64,000 bases of DNA from Arachidicoccus sp. (lineage in GTDB: Bacteria > Bacteroidota > Bacteroidia > Chitinophagales > Chitinophagaceae): positions 1 to 64,000 of the forward strand of contig JAPWKH010000035.1 of NCBI GenBank assembly GCA_028283605.1. Direction: 5' to 3'. The notes under the pieces were generated by a model, which was given only the letters and a program-made list of their open reading frames with translations, was not told the DNA's origin and did not search any database. Shown in pieces: positions 1-8,985 of this stretch (the first letter of the stretch is position 1; the number at the start of each line of letters is the position of its first letter). Made by a program: the position numbers and the translations under genes.

Positions 1-309
1 GCCGGCAAAGATGTTTGTGAAGCAACCATAGAAGAAGTGTGGAAAGAAGCGAAAATTTTGCGCGAAGAACTGATCAACGAAGAAGAATTTGATCTTGTAC
101 GAAATTATATGATCGGCAGTATTCTCGGTACTTTGGACGGGCCTATTCAAATCATTAATCGCTGGAAAAGCTATGTGTTGCACAACTTGGATGAAAACTT
201 TTTTTACAAAAGCATTCAAACCATTAAGACTATATCTGCGGAAGAACTGAGGGATTTGGCAAATAAATATTTAAACGAAGAAGATTTTTATACACTTATC
301 GTTTATTGA
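1..309 (+). CDS. M16 family (insulinase-like) peptidase, C-terminal fragment
   Basis: The reading frame is open from the first base, so this is the 3' end of a gene that begins outside the window; about 102 residues are visible. The segment has the helix-rich look of the C-terminal part of Bacteroidota M16 zinc-peptidase subunits (an EEFDLVRNYMIGS-type helix, then a stretch ending KTISAEELRDLANKYLNEED and a terminal beta-strand LIVY). The HxxEH zinc motif would be upstream and cannot be checked, so whether this is the active or inactive subunit is unknown. A GTG at 37 is inside the frame and is not a real start. It is convergent with the minus-strand gene ending at 312, only 2 bp away. Family call is from pattern recognition on a short fragment. 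Confidence 0.7.
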   Translation, partial: AGKDVCEATIEEVWKEAKILREELINEEEFDLVRNYMIGSILGTLDGPIQIINRWKSYVLHNLDENFFYKSIQTIKTISAEELRDLANKYLNEEDFYTLIVY

Positions 310-311
310 TT

Positions 312-1568
312 TTATAGGCCGAATTTTATGCGCACACCTGCATTGGTTAAATGAATATTTTGCCTGTTAAAATTTCCATTCATGGGAACACTTACAAATG
401 GTTCTATAGAGAAATTTGTGTTTGTTCCTAATTTTTGTTTCATTCCTACCGAGAAATTAAAAAAACCTGCCATATTCTGATTTGCATTCTTTGTTTGTGA
501 TCCCGCAACGGTATTTGATACCGGCTTGTCAAGCACAGTTGAGGCAGCAACAGTAATTCCATTGCGGGCTGTAAAAGCATCTGATACAATATTGGCGGCT
601 ACAAAATTTGTTTGTTGTTTATTGCTCAAAACAGCGAGCGCCGAAGCGCCTGCATTGATATAAATTTTTTGAGAAAGATGGTATCTAATTTCAAGCGGTA
701 TACTAATGCCGGTAACATTTGCCTGCACGCTGGAATTGCCGCCGGAAGATGTGTTGCTATAGCCTGTCAATTGCAAATAAGATGCCCCTGAATTTACCGA
801 TACTTTTTTAGTAACATTATACCCAACGGCAACACCGTATCCCATATTTACTTTATTGGAATTATTGCTTACGGATGGCGAAAGTACGGCATCAACAGAC
901 CAATGGCGAAAATCTGCTGCGGTTTTTTCATCAGGATTTTCCATTGCATCTTTCGGGAAATACGTCATCTTAGCGGTATCCGTTTTTTTCTCTGATTGAA
1001 CTGTGTTTGTATCTGCGATATTTTGGTAAGTTTTAGATTGATTTTGCATATTATTATTAATGGCAACATTATTATTCAACTTGTTTGCAGAATCTGAATG
1101 AATGATTCCGCCTGTTGTGGAACGCATATTATCATCAAGCGTATTTGTTTTAAAATCATCAATTATATTATTGGAAATGAAATGCGGATAAGATGATTTA
1201 TTTGCAGCAAATCCCTGATTTCCGGTTGCGTTCGCAGAAGAAATATTTAGAGAATTAATATTTGTATTGCCGGTTATATTATCAGCTACAATGTGTGAAC
1301 TGTCATGTGAAGCGATATTTTTTTGAGGAGAATAATCCTTGACAAGTAATGATTGATTTAGTAATGAATGATGTTCATGCAGATAATAAAATATTCCCGA
1401 GCCAAACAATAGTATTATACATGCAGCCGCGGTCCAGAAAAGCGGAAGTATTTTTCTGTCTTTCTTTTCGTGTGCAACAAAATTTTCCCAAGCGCCGTCC
1501 ACGTATTCTTCTTCGTGTTCACGGAGCTGCTCGGCAATATGTTTTATCAGTTCTTCTTTATCTTTCAT
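312..1568 (-). CDS. Outer membrane beta-barrel protein with N-terminal transmembrane anchor
   Basis: 418 residues with an unusual build. Residues 1-40 are charged and would be cytoplasmic, residues about 41-62 form one clear transmembrane helix (ILPLFWTAAACIILLFGSG), residues about 63-210 are a low-complexity Asn/Ser/Thr-rich linker, and residues about 213-418 alternate hydrophobic and polar positions like a small PorT/OmpA-type beta-barrel domain ending in a KFGL strand. There is no cleavable signal peptide. It lies 36 bp downstream of the ECF sigma-factor gene on the same strand, so the two are probably co-transcribed. That neighbourhood and the short acidic N-terminus suggest an anti-sigma-like role (inference). 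A plain structural envelope protein is the alternative. Confidence 0.7.
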   Translation of the reverse strand: MKDKEELIKHIAEQLREHEEEYVDGAWENFVAHEKKDRKILPLFWTAAACIILLFGSGIFYYLHEHHSLLNQSLLVKDYSPQKNIASHDSSHIVADNITGNTNINSLNISSANATGNQGFAANKSSYPHFISNNIIDDFKTNTLDDNMRSTTGGIIHSDSANKLNNNVAINNNMQNQSKTYQNIADTNTVQSEKKTDTAKMTYFPKDAMENPDEKTAADFRHWSVDAVLSPSVSNNSNKVNMGYGVAVGYNVTKKVSVNSGASYLQLTGYSNTSSGGNSSVQANVTGISIPLEIRYHLSQKIYINAGASALAVLSNKQQTNFVAANIVSDAFTARNGITVAASTVLDKPVSNTVAGSQTKNANQNMAGFFNFSVGMKQKLGTNTNFSIEPFVSVPMNGNFNRQNIHLTNAGVRIKFGL

Positions 1569-1604
1569 TTTTAATACTTAATTGATGAAAGAAATTTTTG
1601 TTTT

Positions 1605-2186
1605 TCATTTCTTAGTTACTTCCTTAAATGTTGTTGTATATAATTCTCTTAATTTATTTTTTGCCCTACCCAAAAAAACTCTCGAAGTGCTTGAAGGAAT
1701 GCGCAACATTTTTGCAATTTCATCGTGCGAAAAACCTTCCACCTCATATAAATTAAAAATCAGTTTATGAATTTCAGGCAATTTATTTAACAGCTTCATC
1801 ATCTCCTGCACTTCCATTTTGTGCGATATAAAAGTGGACGACAACTGATTATAATTCTTCTCTAAATCATCTGTCGGGAATTTCTTTTTTTCTTTTCGAA
1901 GATGATCGATAGCTGTACGCGAAGCTATCTTGCCAAGCCAACCTTTGAATGTTTTCAGATATGTATCATCTGTAAGCGCAGCGCTTTCAAATGAATTTAT
2001 ATGCTTGAATATTTTTATAAAAGAATCATTTACCAGTTCCTGCAGGTCTTGTTCATTACTGATGTATCTTAAGATTACGCCTGTTACATAACCATAAAAA
2101 GATTTATACATCAGCTCTTTAAAGCCGATGCTGTTTTGCTGACATCCTATTACCAGTTCTTTAATTCCCGCTATGTTCTTTGTCAT
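1605..2186 (-). CDS. ECF-type RNA polymerase sigma-70 factor
   Basis: 193 residues, the usual size for an extracytoplasmic-function sigma factor. Residues about 20-90 match region 2 (core binding and -10 recognition; DLQELVNDSFIKIFKHI), residues about 90-120 carry the GWLGKIASRTAIDHLRKEK helix that ends region 2, and residues about 130-185 match region 4 with a helix-turn-helix (LPEIHKLIFNLYEVEGFSHDEIAKML). It heads a two-gene minus-strand unit with the membrane-anchored barrel protein at 312-1568. That is the common Chitinophagaceae arrangement of a sigma factor with a barrel protein, not the FecI-FecR pair. It is over 11 kb from the PUL and oppositely oriented, so nothing ties it to the glycan genes. 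Confidence 0.93.
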   Translation of the reverse strand: MTKNIAGIKELVIGCQQNSIGFKELMYKSFYGYVTGVILRYISNEQDLQELVNDSFIKIFKHINSFESAALTDDTYLKTFKGWLGKIASRTAIDHLRKEKKKFPTDDLEKNYNQLSSTFISHKMEVQEMMKLLNKLPEIHKLIFNLYEVEGFSHDEIAKMLRIPSSTSRVFLGRAKNKLRELYTTTFKEVTKK

Positions 2187-2273
2187 CCCTTTGGCAACTC
2201 GTCAATCCGGTGTTGATTTTTCTATTAAAATTTTTATTATACGAGAATCAATTTAGCGAATACTTTTCTAATC

Positions 2274-3011
2274 TTATTGTTCCCATGAAGATTGTTTTTT
2301 AGCCGATTCATTATTTTGCACTTCTTTTAGTCCTATTTTTAAACTATCCGCGTTTGTATTCTCATAACCTCTTGCCCATAATGTGTAGATGCCTCCTTTC
2401 TTAAGTTCAACGCTGTCAATAGTGGCTATTGCTGTATTCTGGCCATTTTCGCTGATGGTAAAAGATGCGCTGCTTACAGGAGCGATTGCCGTAAATTCCG
2501 TGCCTTTGCCATAAACTATATTGCTGAATATCTTGTTTGCGCCTGCACTTAAATCGAGGCTTACGCTATTGGGCGACATATTGATAAAACGTATAAATGC
2601 CATATTCGAAGAGTCTGCTATGCTAAGGCTGTCTTCGAAAGAAAACATTTTTGCTTCACCGGCGGTATCGGCAATAAATATTGAATATGCATTGCCCGGT
2701 TTCAGGTAAAATTGTTGTGATGCAATCAGATCATGCGAATTGTGGTGCGCAAAACCAAAAACACGATATCCGGGATAAGCAAGTAAATACCCAACCGAAG
2801 AATCATACGCAAATGGCGCAGGCAGTGGTTTATATATTCCGTCTGCAATTAATTTTAAATCAGGAGATCCGGGAGAAGCATTGATAAATGCAACGCCTGC
2901 GCCCTGAACATTATAGTAATCGCGGTCGTGATCCAGACACGAAGAGAAGGTGGCTGCTAATGTGATTGCCACAAAAAAACTTGTGATATTTTTTAATCTA
3001 TTCTTAAACAT
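2274..3011 (-). CDS. DUF4397 domain lipoprotein
   Basis: 245 residues. The N-terminus is a lipoprotein signal peptide (ITLAATFSSC, lipobox Cys near residue 25). The rest has two repeats of the DUF4397 beta-sandwich: residues about 38-135 start with VAFINASPGSPDLKL and residues about 137-230 start with AFIRFINMSPNSVSLDL, each with the N-SPGS/SPNS turn typical of the family. It should sit in the periplasm or outer membrane. DUF4397 proteins have no established biochemical role. The gene stands 87 bp upstream of the sigma factor on the same strand and could be read with it, although the gap is wider than inside the sigma/barrel pair. Confidence 0.85.
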   Translation of the reverse strand: MFKNRLKNITSFFVAITLAATFSSCLDHDRDYYNVQGAGVAFINASPGSPDLKLIADGIYKPLPAPFAYDSSVGYLLAYPGYRVFGFAHHNSHDLIASQQFYLKPGNAYSIFIADTAGEAKMFSFEDSLSIADSSNMAFIRFINMSPNSVSLDLSAGANKIFSNIVYGKGTEFTAIAPVSSASFTISENGQNTAIATIDSVELKKGGIYTLWARGYENTNADSLKIGLKEVQNNESAKKQSSWEQ

Positions 3012-3245
3012 AATCCTTGTATTTTAGTATTGTATTAAAAACAATTATATAACGCTTACTTTCATTCAAACGTTACAAAAGTTATCTACCTTTTAAGATT
3101 TTTTTATAACGGACTGTTTTGCGGGGAATAAGAAGAAAAATCCGGTTAGTAAAAAATATGAATAATATTTCTACCTTGGCATTCATTATTTTCTTTCAGA
3201 TAGGATTAATAAATATTTCTACATTACTTTAAGGAATAAAAAGAT

Positions 3246-4766
3246 ATGTATAGCAATCGGCGTTTTATAAAAAGCATTCGTTTCGGGATTATGCCCATGT
3301 TTTTACCCTTCATTTTGATTGTAAGTTTAAGAGCGCAGGAAGCAATTGTTCGTACCGAAAACGGCTATATCAAAGGAGTACGTGAGTATAATTGTTTTGT
3401 TTTTAAAGGTGTGCCTTATGCACAACCGCCAATCGGCCTATTACGTTTTAAAGCACCTGTAGAATTAAAAAAAAGAAGTGATACGCTGGATTGTACAAAG
3501 TTCGGTTCGGCTGCCGCTCAATCGGGGTCAAATAATTCCGTTGCAGGAGATGAAAATTGTTTGTTCCTGAATGTGTACACAAATAATATTAAACCTGCAA
3601 AATTGCAACCTGTAGCAATTTGGATTCATGGCGGAGGGATGACAGGCGGTTCCGGATCCGGAACAAATGGGCATGCATTTGCAGATAATGACAGTATTGT
3701 TACTATTACCATTAATTATCGTTTAGGGGCATTCGGCTTTTTAGAGTTGAATGATTTGGGTAAAGATTATGCTTCGTCCGGCAACAATGCCGTATTGGAT
3801 TGCATTGAAGCATTAAAATGGATAAAACGGAATATAAAAAAATTTGGTGGCGACCCGGATAATATAACCGTCATGGGGCAATCTGCCGGCGCTAAATTGG
3901 CAAGCGCCGTTTTGGTAACACCGCTATCGAAAGGACTGATAAATGCGGCAATATTGGAAAGCGGCGCTGTACAATGTATTCGCGATACAGTTACGGCAAA
4001 GGCAATACGTAAAAGGTTGTTTGATAAACTTAAGATAAATAATCCTTCGGATATTATGTCGATTCCAACCGATGAAATTATCCGTGCACAGTCAGAGGTT
4101 TTAAAAGGAGCTCAAGGTACAAATTATTTCGGGCCGGTAATTGACGGAGTGGTTTATAAAGACATGCCTTTGCATTATATTTCGGAAAAGCATCCGGATA
4201 ACATCAGGCTCCTTATTGGAACGAATAAAAGTGAAGCAGCATTTTTTATGAATATCGATAGAAGACTTTATCGCCCTACAAAAGGAGCATTATATGATTG
4301 GTTTGGCAACAATAGTACGATCATCTATGATAAATTTAAGGAAGAATTAAAAATTAATAATGATACCGATGCAGTAACAGTTCCGTTATTGACACAATAC
4401 ATGTATCAAATGCACTCATACAGATTGGCAAATGCTTTTGCAAAAGCAGGATATCGCGTACATATTTATCGCTTTGATTACGGCAAAGGCAGATTTGGCG
4501 CAACGCACGGAGATGAGTTAAAATATGTGTGGTATTTTCCACATAATCATTCCAATGAAAATAATACCGATGAAGAATTAGTAAATGCCGTTCACGGAGA
4601 TTGGGTACATTTTATTAAAAACGGAAAATTGCAGAACGATAAATGGCCTTTATATAATCCCGATGATCCTGTAATAAAAGTATATAAAAATGCACCTGAA
4701 TACGATACTTTAAAAAATATATATAACGATGAAAAATTTCCTTCATCCTGTTTTCTATTGAAATAG
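3246..4766 (+). CDS. Secreted type-B carboxylesterase
   Basis: 506 residues, standard for the carboxylesterase/lipase type-B family (alpha/beta hydrolase). A hydrophobic leader covers residues about 11-30 and ends near SLRAQE, so export is likely. Visible family marks are FKGVPYAQPPIG, the EDCLFLNVY equivalent (ENCLFLNVYTNN), the oxyanion-hole HGGG, and the nucleophile elbow GQSAGA. The usual motif is GESAGA, so Glu is replaced by Gln next to the Ser. A THGDELKYVW segment supplies the catalytic His, and NKSEAAFF lies where the acidic residue is expected. It stands alone, divergent from the DUF4397 gene with 234 bp between them. The natural ester substrate cannot be told from sequence. Confidence 0.9.
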   Translation: MYSNRRFIKSIRFGIMPMFLPFILIVSLRAQEAIVRTENGYIKGVREYNCFVFKGVPYAQPPIGLLRFKAPVELKKRSDTLDCTKFGSAAAQSGSNNSVAGDENCLFLNVYTNNIKPAKLQPVAIWIHGGGMTGGSGSGTNGHAFADNDSIVTITINYRLGAFGFLELNDLGKDYASSGNNAVLDCIEALKWIKRNIKKFGGDPDNITVMGQSAGAKLASAVLVTPLSKGLINAAILESGAVQCIRDTVTAKAIRKRLFDKLKINNPSDIMSIPTDEIIRAQSEVLKGAQGTNYFGPVIDGVVYKDMPLHYISEKHPDNIRLLIGTNKSEAAFFMNIDRRLYRPTKGALYDWFGNNSTIIYDKFKEELKINNDTDAVTVPLLTQYMYQMHSYRLANAFAKAGYRVHIYRFDYGKGRFGATHGDELKYVWYFPHNHSNENNTDEELVNAVHGDWVHFIKNGKLQNDKWPLYNPDDPVIKVYKNAPEYDTLKNIYNDEKFPSSCFLLK

Positions 4767-4859
4767 TTTGAGGTAGCGGAATTATCTGCGTTTTGTTTAA
4801 AGATGATGTCTTAAATTATTGCTTCTAACGATGTAATAATTACCAACTCATGCATATTA

Positions 4860-5273
4860 TTAAAAAATCAAAACTATCGTTCCTGCAATAATCAGTAATG
4901 CGCCTATTGCAGTTTTCAATGCCAATGTTTCCCCTAAAAATAATACGGACAAAATAATTGCAAGTGCAACACTTAATTTGTCAACAGGCGCCACTTGCGA
5001 TACTTTGCCAAGTTGTAAAGCCTTGAAATAGAAAATCCATGACAAACCTGTTGCTACGCCCGAAAGTATAAGAAAAGTAATATTGGACTTTGAAAGCGTA
5101 GATATTCCTTTTGTCTCGCCTCTGAAAAATACAATGCCCCAAGCAATAAACAATATCACAATTGTTCTTATGGCTGTTGCCAAATCTGAGTTCACATTTT
5201 TAACGCCAACTTTTGCAAAGATAGCTGTGAGCGCAGCGAAAAAAGCCGACAGTAAAGCATATATCCACCACAT
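4860..5273 (-). CDS. Small EamA-family transporter (half-size, DMT superfamily)
   Basis: 137 residues with four to five transmembrane helices and a single EamA repeat, including the family-type stretches ILSGVATGLSWIFYFKALQLG and KLSVALAIILSVLFLGE. Most EamA transporters carry two repeats and ten helices; this half-size class is presumed to dimerise. It would act in the inner membrane as a drug/metabolite exporter, substrate unknown. It begins 3 bp after the stop of the TonB-dependent receptor on the same strand, so the two are very likely one operon. Confidence 0.85.
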   Translation of the reverse strand: MWWIYALLSAFFAALTAIFAKVGVKNVNSDLATAIRTIVILFIAWGIVFFRGETKGISTLSKSNITFLILSGVATGLSWIFYFKALQLGKVSQVAPVDKLSVALAIILSVLFLGETLALKTAIGALLIIAGTIVLIF

Positions 5274-5276
5274 ATT

Positions 5277-7463
5277 TTATAATTTTAATTTTATCGACAA
5301 ATTTATAACCCTTCCGTCAATCGGTGCCCAAAGCGGCACAAATTGCGGATCGGAAATTGAGCCAGTATACAACGCTTCATTGTTGCTCTGTTTAAAGTTG
5401 AGTAAATTTTCGCAATTCAAAACGAGCGTAAAATGCTTGCCGAAATTTTCAGAAATCATCGCAGCCATAAACATCCAACCCGCTGTATTGCTGTAATCCA
5501 ATCTTTTTTGCGAACCAGTGTAAGAACCTTCTAAGCCTGCATGAAATCCGATTTTATCAATATCTCTCACAATGGTAAAGGCTATTCTGTTTTTCGGTGC
5601 ATAAGGCATGAATTGATTTTGATTTAAATAATTTCGCTTTACAATCGTGAATGTATAACCCGCATACAATTCCCAATCATCGACCGTTGCTTTGATGTAT
5701 GTGTCGAAACCCTTGCTCACAACGGATTTGCCGGCATTCGCATAATATAAATTTTCGTTGTCGTCAGCAGTACCTACAATCGGATGATTGATTTGTGTCA
5801 AAAAAAATGCCTGGTTAATAAAGATTTTATTTCCGTTATCAAAATCCTTTTTGTAATTCACTTCGGCATTATAGCCAATAGATTTTTCTGCGCTGCTATT
5901 TGCCGGCAACGCAACGATTTTGTCGGGCGTATAATCGGTATAATATGGCGTATAAGGGTCGGGCGTTTTGTATCCGAATCCCACGCCAAGTCTTGCTGCC
6001 CAATGTTCATCAAAGCGATTAAAGAAAGCTATTCGCGGCAAAAAGAAGTTACCGTATTTATCGTGAATATCATCTCTCAAACCTAATTCCAAAGTAGTTC
6101 CGTTTTTGATTTGCCAGGTGTTTTGCGCAAAGAAGCCGATTGTATTGTTGTGCAAAGAATCATTCGGAATAATTTCATTTGCATTTATCAGCCTTACTTT
6201 ATTACCAACATCATTAATGCCGCCGACAAAGCTACTCCCGTTTCCATAATTAATTAAGGTTGAAAGCTCGGTATAATAATCCAATTGCTTGCCGTAATAA
6301 TTTAATATATTGCTTGTATAGTTATCATTAAACCAACTCGCACTGTTTTTAAAATACAATTTAAAATTATTGTTGAATGTTTGTTCAATATTAAATTCTC
6401 CTGTGTGTCGGTTTGTGTGATTGTCTTCAAAATATTGATGTGCGCCTTGTGCTTCATTATTCAAAACCAGCATATCGCCGCCGTTTCGTTTTTCAAAAGT
6501 TCCGTTGTATCCAATCGTAACAGTTGTTTGATTTTTATAATAAAAAAATCTTGGGTGAATATTGAAAGAACTAAGATTTGGCAAGTCAGAGAATCCGTCT
6601 TTATTTACATCTTCTTGTTTTTGATGCGTGTATCCTGCAAAAAATGTATAACCGAAATGCTTATAACGCTTTGCAGCAAATCCGTTTACATCTGTTTCGC
6701 CCAAAGAAGTTTGATTGATAACAAATGTCGCATCTTGAGTTGTTGTCGGTTTGCGCGAAATTAAATTTATCAATCCGCCGATAGCACCGCCGCCATACAA
6801 AGTGGACGCAGAACCTTTGACCAATTCTATTTGCTGTAAGTCCAAAGGGGGGATAGATAGTATTCCAAAATTACCGCTGAATCCGTCATACAAAGGAATG
6901 CCGTCTTTTAATATCTGCGTGTAACGCCCGTCCAAACCCTGAATATGCACATTCACATTTCCGGAAATTACAGACGATTGTACAACCTGAACACCACTTA
7001 CATCTCCAAGAATGCTTGCAATGCTTGCAGGCTTAATCGTGCTCTCTTCGGTCATTTCTTCTTTGCCTAAAATTTCTACTTTAATTGGTGCATTTTCAAT
7101 CGGCTGGTTGTTGCGCGTAGTCGATACGATTTCTACTTCGTTTAAATCCCCTTCACTTTGTTTCATCAAAATATTGACGATGATATCTTTAGTTATTTGA
7201 ATATCAATTGTTTGATTTTCGTAATTTATATAACTAAACGAAAACCGGTAATTCCCATTTTTCAAAACAATCGTTGCTTTACCGGAATCATTTGCAATGC
7301 CAATAATTTTATTATTCACGGTAATGGAAACTTTCGGTAAGGATTGGCTGGATAAGCTATCCATAAATTCAAAACCGACTTTGTTTTGTGCAACGGAAAA
7401 ACTAAGTGCGCCAATAAAAAACAAAAGTGTTAAACAACATTTCATAATGCAAATGTTGGACAT
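5277..7463 (-). CDS. TonB-dependent outer membrane receptor
   Basis: About 728 residues. The track frame opens at a GTG; the first ATG is at 7463 and a second at 7445 gives the neatest signal peptide (MKCCLTLLFFIGALSFSVAQ). After the signal comes a carboxypeptidase-regulatory-like beta-sandwich (to about residue 105), then a plug domain (VEILGKEEM through the GSASTLYGGGAIGGLINLISRKP block) and a 22-strand barrel with a C-terminal aromatic-rich strand. This is a siderophore/cofactor-type receptor and not a SusC. It is divergent from a VIT/CCC1 metal transporter and its two-component system, so iron, haem or another metal chelate is a reasonable guess, but ligand identity is inference only. Confidence 0.93.
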   Translation of the reverse strand: MSNICIMKCCLTLLFFIGALSFSVAQNKVGFEFMDSLSSQSLPKVSITVNNKIIGIANDSGKATIVLKNGNYRFSFSYINYENQTIDIQITKDIIVNILMKQSEGDLNEVEIVSTTRNNQPIENAPIKVEILGKEEMTEESTIKPASIASILGDVSGVQVVQSSVISGNVNVHIQGLDGRYTQILKDGIPLYDGFSGNFGILSIPPLDLQQIELVKGSASTLYGGGAIGGLINLISRKPTTTQDATFVINQTSLGETDVNGFAAKRYKHFGYTFFAGYTHQKQEDVNKDGFSDLPNLSSFNIHPRFFYYKNQTTVTIGYNGTFEKRNGGDMLVLNNEAQGAHQYFEDNHTNRHTGEFNIEQTFNNNFKLYFKNSASWFNDNYTSNILNYYGKQLDYYTELSTLINYGNGSSFVGGINDVGNKVRLINANEIIPNDSLHNNTIGFFAQNTWQIKNGTTLELGLRDDIHDKYGNFFLPRIAFFNRFDEHWAARLGVGFGYKTPDPYTPYYTDYTPDKIVALPANSSAEKSIGYNAEVNYKKDFDNGNKIFINQAFFLTQINHPIVGTADDNENLYYANAGKSVVSKGFDTYIKATVDDWELYAGYTFTIVKRNYLNQNQFMPYAPKNRIAFTIVRDIDKIGFHAGLEGSYTGSQKRLDYSNTAGWMFMAAMISENFGKHFTLVLNCENLLNFKQSNNEALYTGSISDPQFVPLWAPIDGRVINLSIKLKL

Positions 7464-7517
7464 AATTCTGCACAAAATCTGAATTTAAACCTTCAATTTA
7501 TCTTCAGAATTAGAAAG

Positions 7518-7525
7518 TACTTTTG
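7518..7525 (+). promoter_or_regulatory. Bacteroidota -7 promoter box (TACTTTTG)
   Basis: The octamer TACTTTTG matches the Bacteroidota -7 consensus TAnnTTTG and lies 49 bp before the ATG of the VIT-family gene. No clear TTG-type -33 element is at the usual 19-21 bp spacing, so the call rests on the -7 box and position. It would drive the metal transporter and probably the two-component genes after it. Confidence 0.5.
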
Positions 7526-7573
7526 CGTGCCTTGTCATTATTGTATTAATTTTATACAATAACAACATTGATT

Positions 7574-8263
7574 ATGGCAGCACATTTGGAAAAACATTTT
7601 ACCTCTTCACAATTCATCGGCGATATCATAATTGGATTGTCCGATGGCTTGACCGTTCCATTTGCGCTGGCTGCGGGTTTAAGCGGAGCTGTTGCTCATA
7701 ACAATATTATTATTACAGCTGGAATTGCGGAGCTTGTTGCAGGTTCAATCTCAATGGGGCTTGGAGGTTATCTTGCAGGGAAAACGGAACAGGAACATTA
7801 TGCTTCCGAATATAAAAGAGAAAATGATGAGGTTGATAAGGTTCCCGATGTTGAAAAAGAAGAAGTTAAGCAAGTATTTGCAGAATACGGCATCAGCAAA
7901 AAACTACAGGATGAGTTTGCGGACGAATTAAGTAAAAACAAAGAACGTTGGGTTGATTTTATGATGCGTTTTGAACTCGGCATGCAAAAGCCCGATGAGC
8001 GCATTGCGACAAAAAGCGCACTTACAATCGGATTGTCTTATTTGGTGGGCGGCATGGTTCCTTTGCTGCCTTATTTCATTACTGATAAGCCTTTGACGGG
8101 TTTGAAATGGTCTGTCGTAACAACGCTGTTGTTCTTGTTTTTATTTGGATATGTCAAAACAAAATTTACCGGACAATCGCCTTTTAAGGGCGCGGTGAAA
8201 ACAGTCTTTATCGGCGTAATTGCTGCATTTGCGGCATATTATATTGCGAAAATCGTAAGTTAA
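7574..8263 (+). CDS. VIT1/CCC1-family metal (Fe/Mn) transporter
   Basis: 229 residues counted from ATG 7574; a TTG at 7568 in frame is less likely. The N-terminal block FIGDIIIGLSDGLTVPFALAAGL and the following GSISMGLGGYLAGKTEQEHYASE are the hallmark first two helices and cytoplasmic extension of VIT1/CCC1 iron or manganese transporters. An acidic cytoplasmic helical region covers residues about 75-140 (several Glu that bind metal in the family), followed by three C-terminal helices. It acts in the inner membrane, probably exporting Fe2+ or Mn2+. The response regulator starts 5 bp downstream, so they share a transcript, and the system may sense metal or envelope stress (inference). Confidence 0.93.
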   Translation: MAAHLEKHFTSSQFIGDIIIGLSDGLTVPFALAAGLSGAVAHNNIIITAGIAELVAGSISMGLGGYLAGKTEQEHYASEYKRENDEVDKVPDVEKEEVKQVFAEYGISKKLQDEFADELSKNKERWVDFMMRFELGMQKPDERIATKSALTIGLSYLVGGMVPLLPYFITDKPLTGLKWSVVTTLLFLFLFGYVKTKFTGQSPFKGAVKTVFIGVIAAFAAYYIAKIVS

Positions 8264-8268
8264 AACAG

Positions 8269-8937
8269 ATGAAAATTTTAATAGTTGAAGATGAGCAAGA
8301 CCTTGCAAGAAGCATTAGGCAATATTTGCAAAACCAAAATTATCTCTGTGAAATTGCAAGCACTGTGCAACAAGGAAGAGAGAAAATAGAGTATTTTGAT
8401 TACGATTGTATTCTGCTCGATATCATGCTGCCCGGGGGAACTGGATTACAATTGCTGGAAGAACTGAAACGTGATAAAAAAACGGACGGCGTAATTGTTA
8501 TCTCTGCAAAAAATTCTCTGGAAGATAAAATCTATTCTCTGAAGTCGGGTGCGGATGATTATCTTTCAAAGCCTTTTCATCTTGCGGAGTTGAGTGCGCG
8601 AGTCGAATCTGTGATAAGAAGAAGGCAATTAAACGGGAGCAATGATATTCATTTTCAAGATATAAAAATTGATATTCAGGCAAAGACCGTTTCCATCGAA
8701 AACGGGGAAATTAACCTTACAAAAACAGAATACGATTTGCTGTTGTTTTTAATGATGAACAAAGGAAAAGTTATCTCCAAAAATGCAATAGCTGAGCATC
8801 TTTCAGGGCAATCAGCAATGTATTTGGATAACTTTGACATCATCTATGCACACGTAAAAAATCTGAAAAAGAAATTAGGCTTGCAGGGGAATTATATCAG
8901 AACGATTTACGGCACAGGCTATAAACTTTCGGAATAA
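8269..8937 (+). CDS. OmpR/PhoB-family response regulator
   Basis: 222 residues. The receiver domain (1-118) has the acidic pair ED at 7-8, the phospho-acceptor Asp51 in CILLDIMLPG, and Lys101 in the LSKPF motif. A short linker leads to a winged-helix DNA-binding domain (about 125-222) ending in the typical YIRTIYGTGYKL hairpin. It is 5 bp after the metal transporter and 48 bp before the kinase. It should bind DNA upstream of target genes when phosphorylated by the neighbouring kinase; targets are not identifiable here, though its own operon is the obvious candidate. Confidence 0.95.
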   Translation: MKILIVEDEQDLARSIRQYLQNQNYLCEIASTVQQGREKIEYFDYDCILLDIMLPGGTGLQLLEELKRDKKTDGVIVISAKNSLEDKIYSLKSGADDYLSKPFHLAELSARVESVIRRRQLNGSNDIHFQDIKIDIQAKTVSIENGEINLTKTEYDLLLFLMMNKGKVISKNAIAEHLSGQSAMYLDNFDIIYAHVKNLKKKLGLQGNYIRTIYGTGYKLSE

Positions 8938-8985
8938 AAATCCTGACTTCTTTCGGATGACACTGATTAGCGTAAAAATATTGAA

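Noticed and set aside
1605-2186. ECF sigma factor as regulator of the PUL
   Set aside because: It is over 11 kb away, on the other strand, paired with a barrel protein, and the SusC lacks the STN domain needed for FecI-type control.
4767-4859. Bidirectional terminator between the carboxylesterase and EamA genes
   Set aside because: Only a weak imperfect stem (TTTAAAGA / TCTTAAA) is visible, below what I would call.
6381-6764. 127-codon plus-strand frame within the TonB receptor
   Set aside because: Lies fully inside a strong minus-strand gene; Cys- and Phe-rich composition typical of an antisense shadow.
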